DNA of 11,031 nt from an uncultured Prevotella sp. (lineage in GTDB: Bacteria; Bacteroidota; Bacteroidia; Bacteroidales; Bacteroidaceae). The notes beneath the pieces are model-generated. The model saw nothing but the letters and a program-made list of their open reading frames with translations. It was not told the DNA's origin and ran no database searches. Location of the stretch: positions 1-11,031 of the forward strand of contig ONQK01000053.1 in NCBI GenBank assembly GCA_900319895.1. The letters are read 5' to 3'. The translations under genes and the position numbers were made by a program. This document shows, in pieces, positions 6,623 to 11,031 of the stretch (the stretch's first letter is position 1; the number at the start of each line of letters is the position of its first letter).

Positions 6623-7255
6623 TCATTGCATCCATTGCGATGGGTTTTTCCGCCATTCGTCCAATAGCTCGGTGTCACTGTCTTTGATGTATCCTGTTGC
6701 TAATGCCTGTTCTACAACATGTTCGTAGTCGGTCAAAGTAACCAAGGGGACGTTGGCCTCCTTGAATGCCTGTTCTGCGACAGGGAACCCATAAGTATAG
6801 GCTGCAACCATGCCGACGACTTCTCCGCCGGCTTTCCGGATGGCCTCACAGGCTTTTAGGCTGCTTCCACCTGTTGACACGAGGTCTTCGATGACCACAA
6901 CCTTCTTGCCGGCTTCCAGCTCGCCTTCAATCAGGTTTTCCAAACCGTGGTCCTTGGGCTTGCTGCGTACATATACCAGCGGCAGGTGTAGCGCGTCAGC
7001 CACGATGGAGGCTTGTGGAACGCCGGCCGTTGCAACGCCGGCAATCACTTCTACATCAGGGAAATGGGCAAGGATGTTGTGTACGATTTCTGTCTTGACG
7101 AAATTGCGGATCTCTGGATATGAAAGGGTCTTGCGGTTGTCGCAGTAGAATGGTGACTTCCAGCCGCTTGCCCAGGTAAAGGGTTGTGTGGGTTGAAGCT
7201 TAATGGCTTTGATTTCCAGGAGTTTAGAGGAAAAGTCTTTTTTTAATGCGTCCAT
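6623..7255 (-). CDS. pyrE: Orotate phosphoribosyltransferase
   Basis: The 210-residue enzyme joins orotate to PRPP to give OMP in pyrimidine synthesis. The PRPP-binding loop is VVIEDLVSTGGSS (120-132). The flexible catalytic loop is RSKPKDHG (97-104), with the Lys/His residues that contact pyrophosphate. The N-terminal orotate-site region reads FTWASGWKSPFYCDNRKTLSYP (26-47), as in PyrE of Bacteroidetes. The ATG at 7253-7255 (MDALKKDF) gives the usual family length. A second in-frame ATG at 7283-7285 (MNENNQKILK) also lies downstream of the promoter and would add 10 residues. A longer reading from a TTG at 7420 starts upstream of the promoter and has no PyrE similarity. It is the first gene of a four-gene operon. 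Confidence 0.93.
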   Translation of the reverse strand: MDALKKDFSSKLLEIKAIKLQPTQPFTWASGWKSPFYCDNRKTLSYPEIRNFVKTEIVHNILAHFPDVEVIAGVATAGVPQASIVADALHLPLVYVRSKPKDHGLENLIEGELEAGKKVVVIEDLVSTGGSSLKACEAIRKAGGEVVGMVAAYTYGFPVAEQAFKEANVPLVTLTDYEHVVEQALATGYIKDSDTELLDEWRKNPSQWMQ

Positions 7256-7333
7256 TTTCAGTATTTTTTGATTATTTTCATTCATTTTCAGCCCAACCAA
7301 TGTTTTGAGGACACGATGCTGGGTATAATGATG

Positions 7334-7341
7334 CAAAGGTA
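7334..7341 (-). promoter_or_regulatory. Candidate -7 promoter element of the pyrE operon
   Basis: On the minus strand, TACCTTTG matches the Bacteroidetes -7 consensus TAnnTTTG. Its 12-base context (TATGTACCTTTG) is identical to the promoter of the hydrolase gene. Transcription would begin near 7327. No TTTG lies 19-21 bp upstream, so the -33 element is missing or degenerate, which lowers confidence. The leader would be about 42 nt (to 7285) or 72 nt (to 7255). Confidence 0.55.
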
Positions 7342-7480
7342 CATATAAAAAATGAGAAAAGCGGTGGATTTTGGAAAGAAATGTGATTTCCGTCGGTGAA
7401 TCATGGTCTTGAACAGTCAAAAACGCCTTTAAAACTAATAAAACTAAGATGGCAACCTGATTTTGCGTAAAGATTGATTG

Positions 7481-7535
7481 TGTATTGTATTGTATTGTGA
7501 TGTGTTGTGTTGTGTTGTGTTGTGTTGTGATGCAT
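7481..7535. repeat. Pentanucleotide repeat tract, 11 units of TGNNN
   Basis: Eleven consecutive 5-bp units in one phase read (TGTAT)x3, TGTGA, (TGTGT)x5, TGTGA, TGCAT. The five TGTGT units are perfect copies. The tract lies about 140 bp upstream of the pyrE -7 element and about 320 bp upstream of the rplM -7 element. Such repeats can change copy number by slipped-strand mispairing. Because the unit is 5 bp and the tract is non-coding, any effect would be on spacing or DNA shape rather than on a reading frame. Confidence 0.9.
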
Positions 7536-7570
7536 CCTATGTCCCATTAAAAAAATAAAAATGGCTGGCC

Positions 7571-7748
7571 GACAGGCTGTCTTGATGGGCGAATGCCTCC
7601 TTTTGGCGGAGTTTTATGAAAATCAACTATTGGATTCAGTTGATGGGAGGGGAAAATGCTGCCCCTCGGCGAAACTTTAGTAAAAAGCTTCGGTGGAAGG
7701 AGGTAAGTGGAAGGAGAGAAATAAAAATTTTTCAGGTGCAAATTCTCC
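7571..7748. repeat. Hairpin-rich intergenic block, possible interspersed repeat
   Basis: Several inverted repeats lie close together: GACAG-G-CTGTC (7571-7581), CTCC/GGAG (7597-7611), ATCAACT-9nt-AGTTGAT (7622-7644), AGGGG-9nt-CCCCT (7648-7666), and GGAGA/TCTCC (7713-7748). A 10-bp direct repeat GTGGAAGGAG occurs at 7693-7702 and 7707-7716. The G+C-rich purine-biased sequence differs from the A/T-rich flanks. A 67-codon minus-strand reading frame covers it but looks spurious. It could be a non-autonomous repeat element or a structured RNA; neither is proven here. Confidence 0.4.
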
Positions 7749-7826
7749 ATTTTGATGAAATAGGTTAATTTTACTGTAAATTTGTTAATTATTTATAATA
7801 ATCTTATGTTGACGAGTAATAAAGTA

Positions 7827-7856
7827 GTTGAATCTCCGACAAAATATGTAATTTTG
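7827..7856 (+). promoter_or_regulatory. Candidate promoter of the rplM-rpsI-rpsB-tsf operon
   Basis: TAATTTTG (7849-7856) matches the Bacteroidetes -7 consensus TAnnTTTG. GTTG (7827-7830) is a partial -33 element with an 18-bp spacer, slightly short. Transcription would start near 7863, giving a leader of about 130 nt before rplM, which suits a regulated ribosomal-protein operon. Confidence 0.6.
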
Positions 7857-7862
7857 CAGTCC

Positions 7863-7993
7863 GATTATTTCGGGGATATACTTAGAACCCCAAGATTGTT
7901 GTGTTAATAGCAGTGTCTTTGGCCGGGCATTGCGGTTAGTGAATCAGCAGTCTGCATAAAGTTTTTTAGTAGTATAAACCATTTAATTTAGAA
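7863..7993 (+). promoter_or_regulatory. Structured 5' leader of rplM, candidate ribosomal-protein autoregulatory RNA
   Basis: The stretch between the predicted start of transcription and the rplM ATG is long for this genome. Near its 5' end GGGG (7872-7875) can pair with CCCC (7888-7891), in competition with CCGA/TCGG (7861-7873). AAGA (7892-7895) can pair with TCTT (7916-7919), and GCAG-T-CTGC (7947-7955) is a 9-nt palindromic element. The last ~40 nt are A/T-rich and probably left open for ribosome access. L13 leaders that bind the protein product are known in other phyla; I infer a similar role here without a covariance match. Confidence 0.35.
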
Positions 7994-8455
7994 ATGAACA
8001 CTTTAAGTTACAAGACTATTTCCGTCAACAAGGAAACAGCCCAGAAAGAATGGGTAGTCATTGATGCTACCGATCAAGTTGTCGGTCGCCTGTGCTCAAA
8101 AGTAGCAAAACTGCTTCGTGGCAAATACAAGGTAACCTTCACTCCGCATGTGGATTGTGGAGACAACGTCATTATCATCAATGCCGACAAGGTAGTTTTC
8201 ACAGGTAAGAAAGAAACCGACAAAGTTTACACGCGCTATACTGGTTATCCAGGCGGACAACGCTTCAACACTCCTGAGGAATTGCGCAAGAGAAAAGACG
8301 GTGCAGACCGTATCCTCCGCCATGCCGTGAAGGGCATGCTTCCTAAAGGCCCGTTGGGACGTCGGCTGCTTGATAATCTTTTTATCTATAGTGGAACAGA
8401 ACACAAGCATGAGGCACAAAAGCCAAAAGCAATTGATATTAACCAGTATAAATAA
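7994..8455 (+). CDS. rplM: 50S ribosomal protein L13
   Basis: The 153-residue protein matches L13 across its length: WVVIDATDQVVGRLCSKVAKLLRGKYK near residues 20-46, then GDNVIIINADKVVFTGKK (56-73), YTRYTGYPGGQ (79-89), and VKGMLPKGPLGRRLLDNLFIYSGTEHKHEAQKP (113-145). L13 is an early-binding protein of the large subunit. The ATG at 7994 follows an A/T-rich stretch without a Shine-Dalgarno sequence, as usual in this phylum. It is the first gene of a four-gene translation operon and lies 9 bp before rpsI. The position directly behind a long leader suggests it is the controlled entry point of the operon. Confidence 0.97.
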   Translation: MNTLSYKTISVNKETAQKEWVVIDATDQVVGRLCSKVAKLLRGKYKVTFTPHVDCGDNVIIINADKVVFTGKKETDKVYTRYTGYPGGQRFNTPEELRKRKDGADRILRHAVKGMLPKGPLGRRLLDNLFIYSGTEHKHEAQKPKAIDINQYK

Positions 8456-8464
8456 GCATAGAAT

Positions 8465-8851
8465 ATGGAAGTAATAAATGCAATAGGCCGTAGAAAGAGC
8501 GCCATCGCGCGTGTTTACCTCACAGAAGGGAATGGCAAAATTACTATCAACAAGAAAGATATCACGGAATATTTCCCCTCGGCAATTCTTCAGTACGTTG
8601 TAAAACAACCGCTTGAATTGCTGGAAGTTCTCGGGAAATACGACATCAAAGCCAATTTGGACGGTGGCGGATACACAGGTCAGAGCCAAGCTCTCAGACT
8701 TGCTATCGCCCGTGCACTCGTTAAAGTTAATGCGGAGGACAAGAAAAACCTGAAGACTCACGGCTTCCTCACACGCGACTCTCGTGAAGTGGAACGCAAG
8801 AAGCCAGGTCGTCCAAAGGCACGCCGCCGCTTCCAGTTCAGTAAGCGTTAA
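8465..8851 (+). CDS. rpsI: 30S ribosomal protein S9
   Basis: The 128-residue protein has the S9 features: NAIGRRKSAIARVYLTEGNGKITINKK (5-31), DITEYFP (32-38), the glycine-rich GGGYTGQSQALRLAIARAL region (67-85), and the basic C-terminal tail KKPGRPKARRRFQFSKR. The terminal Ser-Lys-Arg reaches toward P-site tRNA in known ribosomes. Length is close to the 130 residues of E. coli S9. It is 9 bp after rplM, so the L13-S9 pair is almost certainly co-transcribed. A strong hairpin lies directly after its stop. Confidence 0.97.
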   Translation: MEVINAIGRRKSAIARVYLTEGNGKITINKKDITEYFPSAILQYVVKQPLELLEVLGKYDIKANLDGGGYTGQSQALRLAIARALVKVNAEDKKNLKTHGFLTRDSREVERKKPGRPKARRRFQFSKR

Positions 8852-8883
8852 TCCCCGGCAGGACAGCAAATGTTTAGTATCTA

Positions 8884-8919
8884 AACCGGCGAGATTTCCA
8901 GACGAACTACCCGCCGGTT
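8884..8919 (+). promoter_or_regulatory. Strong hairpin between rpsI and rpsB, candidate S2 leader element
   Basis: AACCGGCG (8884-8891) and CGCCGGTT (8912-8919) are perfect 8-bp inverted repeats rich in G:C, separated by a 20-nt loop. No T-run follows (the next bases are GGTTCTAACAAACTT), so it is not a classic intrinsic terminator. It stands 49 nt before the rpsB ATG in a 117-bp gap that shows no promoter motif. Autogenous control of rpsB-tsf by S2 through an upstream RNA structure is known in E. coli, so a comparable role, or mRNA processing/stabilisation, is plausible. Confidence 0.55.
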
Positions 8920-8968
8920 GGTTCTAACAAACTTAAAAAGAAAGTAAACAACCAAAAAAAATTAACAC

Positions 8969-9820
8969 ATGTCAAGAACAAATTTTGACCAATTATTGCA
9001 GGCTGGATGCCATTTCGGACATCTCCGCCGCAAATGGAATCCTTCAATGGCGCCCTACATCTTCATGGAGCGCAATGGTATTCACATCATCGATCTCCAC
9101 AAGACGGTGGCAAAAATCGACGAGGCAGCCGACGCTTTGAAGCAAATTGCAAAGTCTGGCAAGAAAATTCTCTTCGTCGCTACTAAAAAACAGGCCAAAG
9201 ACATTGTTGCCGAGAAAGCAGCAAGCGTTAATATGCCGTACGTTATCGAACGTTGGCCGGGTGGTATGTTGACCAACTTCCCAACCATCCGTAAGGCTGT
9301 CAAGAAAATGACAACCATCGACAAACTGATGAACGACGGAACTTTCTCAAATCTCTCTAAAAGAGAATTGTTGCAAATCACACGCCAACGCGCAAAATTG
9401 GAGAAGAACCTCGGTTCTATTGCCGACCTCTCTCGCTTGCCTAATGCCATTTTCGTGGTTGACGTTATGAAGGAAGCCATTGCCGTACGCGAGGCAAACC
9501 GCCTTGGCATTCCCGTCTTCGCTATCGTTGACACCAACTCTGAACCGAAAAACATCGACTTTGTGATTCCTGCAAACGATGATGCAAAAGACAGTGTTGA
9601 AGTCATCCTGAGTGCATGCTGTGCAGCAATTGCAGAGGGACTGGAAGAGCGCAAGGCTGAAAAAGCTGACGAAAAAGCCGCTGCTGAACAAGCAGAAGAG
9701 GCGGCTGAGTCACGTCCGCGCAGAGCAAGAAAAAGCCGCAAGGAGGCAGAAGCCAGTGCTGAAGAAAACGTAGAGGAAAATCCTACTCAAACAGAGGAAA
9801 CAGAAGCAGCAGAGGCATAG
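8969..9820 (+). CDS. rpsB: 30S ribosomal protein S2 with a long charged C-terminal tail
   Basis: The 283-residue protein has the S2 core at about 1-225: LLQAGCHFGHLRRKWNPSMAPYIFMERNGIHIIDLHKT (9-46), ERWPGGMLTNFPTI (94-107), LPNAIFVVDVMKEAIAVREANRLGIPVFAIVDTN (157-190), and SVEVILSACCAAIAEGL (209-225). The E. coli protein is about 40 residues shorter; the surplus here is a low-complexity tail. That tail has an Ala/Glu-rich part, a basic patch RPRRARKSRK (249-258), then an acidic end. Such tails seem common in Bacteroidetes S2 and their role is unclear. The ATG at 8969 follows an A-rich stretch. The tsf gene follows after 46 bp, the widespread rpsB-tsf pairing. Confidence 0.97.
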   Translation: MSRTNFDQLLQAGCHFGHLRRKWNPSMAPYIFMERNGIHIIDLHKTVAKIDEAADALKQIAKSGKKILFVATKKQAKDIVAEKAASVNMPYVIERWPGGMLTNFPTIRKAVKKMTTIDKLMNDGTFSNLSKRELLQITRQRAKLEKNLGSIADLSRLPNAIFVVDVMKEAIAVREANRLGIPVFAIVDTNSEPKNIDFVIPANDDAKDSVEVILSACCAAIAEGLEERKAEKADEKAAAEQAEEAAESRPRRARKSRKEAEASAEENVEENPTQTEETEAAEA

Positions 9821-9866
9821 TCTCCGTTGGTCTTAATTATCAACATTTAATGAATAACAAAGAATT

Positions 9867-10865
9867 ATGGAAATTTCAATAGACGATATCAAGAAGCTTC
9901 GCGCGATGACCGGTGCTGGTCTTGCAGACGTTAAGAAGGCACTGACAGAGGCAGAAGGCGATTTTGACAAGGCCAAAGAATTGCTCCGTGAGCGTGGCCT
10001 TGCCATTGCTGCGAAGCGTTCAGACCGCGAGACATCCAATGGTTGTGTGCTGGTGAAATCTGAAAATGGTTTTGCCGCAATGATTGCCCTCAAGTGCGAA
10101 ACCGACTTTGTGGCCAATGGAGCAGACTTCATCGCCTTGACACAGTCGGTTCTCGATGCTGCAGTTGCCAACAAGTGCGCTACACTGGAAGAAGTGTACG
10201 AACTGACATTGGCAGACGGCCAGAAAGTGCAAGAAGCTGTCACACAACGATCTGGCATTACCGGAGAGAAGATGGAACTTGACGGTTATTACACGCTGGA
10301 AGGCGAAAACATCGAGGTGTATGACCACATGGGCAAGCACACTCTTGCGACGATGGTGCAGACCAACAAGCCGGCCGCTGAGGCAGGCCATAAAGTGGCG
10401 ATGCAGGTAGCTGCCATGAAACCGGTGGCCCTTGATGCAGAAAGCGTTCCACAGGCAGTCTTGGACGAAGAATACAAAACAGCAGTAGAGAAGACAAAGC
10501 TCGAACAATGCCAAAAAGCAGTGGAGGTGGCATTGAAGAAAGCCGGTTTCAACCTCTACATTGCTGAAAACGAGGAGCATTTGGCAGAAGGCATCGCTAA
10601 AGGAAACATCACAGAGGCACAAGCACAGGAAATCCGTGAGTTGAAAGAGCGCGTGGCAGCAGAAAAGGCGGCGACTCTCCCGGCGCAGATGATTGAAAGC
10701 ATCGCGAAGGGACGCGTTCAGAAGTTCTTGAAGGAGAACTGCCTTGTAGACCAAGAGTTCCAATTTGGTGACGGTGATAAAGCCAGTGTGGCAGAATGGC
10801 TGAAGAAACAAGACAGTGAGTTGAAAATCACAGCGTTCCGCCGTTTCACACTGACCGCAGAATAA
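9867..10865 (+). CDS. tsf: Translation elongation factor Ts
   Basis: The 332-residue protein exchanges nucleotides on EF-Tu. The N-terminal UBA-like domain reads IKKLRAMTGAGLADVKKALTEAEGDFDKA (8-36). The EF-Tu-contacting motif is CETDFVAN (77-84), with Asp80/Phe81 at the site that displaces the magnesium ion. The core follows with YDHMGKHTLATMVQ (152-165) and HKVAMQVAAMKP (175-186). A charged helical segment (about 200-275) makes it roughly 50 residues longer than E. coli EF-Ts; I believe this length is usual in Bacteroidetes. The end, QFGDGDKASVAEWLKK (299-314), matches the family C-terminus. It is the last gene of the operon, followed by a strong terminator. Confidence 0.97.
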   Translation: MEISIDDIKKLRAMTGAGLADVKKALTEAEGDFDKAKELLRERGLAIAAKRSDRETSNGCVLVKSENGFAAMIALKCETDFVANGADFIALTQSVLDAAVANKCATLEEVYELTLADGQKVQEAVTQRSGITGEKMELDGYYTLEGENIEVYDHMGKHTLATMVQTNKPAAEAGHKVAMQVAAMKPVALDAESVPQAVLDEEYKTAVEKTKLEQCQKAVEVALKKAGFNLYIAENEEHLAEGIAKGNITEAQAQEIRELKERVAAEKAATLPAQMIESIAKGRVQKFLKENCLVDQEFQFGDGDKASVAEWLKKQDSELKITAFRRFTLTAE

Positions 10866-10868
10866 TTC

Positions 10869-10885
10869 TCGAAAATGAGTTTCGA
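10869..10885 (+). repeat. Small perfect hairpin just after tsf
   Basis: TCGAAA (10869-10874) and TTTCGA (10880-10885) are 6-bp inverted repeats around a 5-nt loop, starting 3 bp after the tsf stop codon. No T-run follows. It may protect the mRNA 3' end or assist the terminator 10 bp further on. Confidence 0.45.
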
Positions 10886-10895
10886 CCATTGCTTT

Positions 10896-10929
10896 CCTGC
10901 CTTTCCAAACGAAGGGCAGGATTTTTTTT
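10896..10929 (+). terminator. Intrinsic terminator of the rplM-rpsI-rpsB-tsf operon
   Basis: CCTGCC (10896-10901) pairs with GGCAGG (10915-10920), and the stem can extend inward with TT/AA around a bulged G. One A and then eight consecutive T (10922-10929) follow. This is a textbook Rho-independent terminator 30 bp after the tsf stop. Confidence 0.9.
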
Positions 10930-10954
10930 GCTTGTGGAAATGGGGAAAATGCAG

Positions 10955-11002
10955 ATGATGCATGTAAAACGCATCATGTTTTGTGATTTTTTCCTATTTT
11001 TG
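10955..11002 (+). promoter_or_regulatory. Candidate promoter with adjacent inverted repeat, for a gene beyond the window
   Basis: TATTTTTG (10995-11002) matches the Bacteroidetes -7 consensus TAnnTTTG. The expected -33 position falls in the right arm of a perfect 7-bp inverted repeat, ATGATGC (10955-10961) and GCATCAT (10971-10977), and has no good TTTG at the right spacing. The repeat could be an operator that blocks or helps polymerase. The gene served would start after 11031. Confidence 0.4.
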
Positions 11003-11031
11003 TATATTCAATTACACTTTACAAACCTAAA

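Larger units (their letters stand above)
7342..7826. other. Gene-poor divergent intergenic region between pyrE and rplM
   Basis: No credible gene lies between the pyrE promoter and the rplM promoter. From left to right it holds a short tandem AAAACTAAT/AAAACTAAG (about 7431-7448), a pentamer tract (7481-7535), a hairpin-rich block (about 7555-7750), and A/T-rich sequence leading into the rplM promoter. The pentamer tract and hairpin block are listed separately. Confidence 0.7.

Noticed and set aside
7256..7420. Longer PyrE N-terminus from an in-frame TTG
   Set aside because: It begins upstream of the predicted promoter, adds 55 residues not found in PyrE, and lacks an ATG at that place.
7481..7535. 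CRISPR array or origin repeats
   Set aside because: Units are 5 bp without spacers, and there is no cas gene, dnaA or DnaA-box cluster nearby.
7547..7750. 67-codon minus-strand reading frame starting at an ATG
   Set aside because: Its product is Pro/Phe/Ser-rich without recognisable domain, it spans several inverted repeats, and it has no promoter match; it looks like a chance frame in a repeat-rich block.
10020..10889. 289-codon minus-strand frame opposite tsf
   Set aside because: EF-Ts fully explains this region; the frame is open only because of codon bias in tsf. The long frames opposite rplM/rpsI (8096-8869) and rpsB (9082-9741) are rejected for the same reason.

Overview
The window looks like a core-genome segment of a Bacteroidales chromosome, most likely Prevotella or a close relative. 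Three things point there. Ribosomal proteins L13-S9-S2 and EF-Ts lie in one tandem block. Start codons are preceded by A/T-rich stretches rather than Shine-Dalgarno sequences. Promoter -7 elements match the Bacteroidetes form TAnnTTTG (four candidates). A secreted hydrolase also ends in a tail typical of Prevotella surface proteins. The assignment comes from family recognition and motifs, not from a database search.

Layout. Positions 1-1326 (+) hold the 3' end of a PgeF/YfiH-type purine nucleoside phosphorylase gene. It overlaps by 4 bp a secreted M23 (LytM) peptidase gene made of two homologous units, of which only the second keeps the zinc ligands. Convergent to it, 9 bp away, is an AspT/YidE-type membrane transporter (1336-2994, -). 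Upstream of that lies a secreted alpha/beta hydrolase of the lipase type (3124-4692, -) with its own good promoter. Positions 4827-7255 (-) form a tightly packed operon: pyrE, an SRPBCC-fold protein, a lipoprotein with a Rieske-like four-cysteine domain, and a FecE-type ABC ATPase with no permease beside it.

Positions 7256-7993 are a divergent intergenic region between pyrE and rplM. Its structure is unusual: a pyrE promoter, an 11-unit pentanucleotide tract, a hairpin-rich block with no credible gene, an rplM promoter, and a leader of about 130 nt. Positions 7994-10865 (+) are rplM-rpsI-rpsB-tsf. A strong 8-bp hairpin sits between rpsI and rpsB, and the operon ends in a clear intrinsic terminator. 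The last ~100 bases hold an inverted repeat next to a candidate promoter for a gene beyond the window.

Most genes are housekeeping. The more interesting points are the Cys4 Rieske-like lipoprotein in the pyrE operon, the half-degenerate LytM duplication, the structured RNA candidates before rplM and rpsB, the pentamer tract, and the sorting-like tail of the hydrolase. I see no CRISPR array, tRNA, rRNA, transposase or clear defence system.
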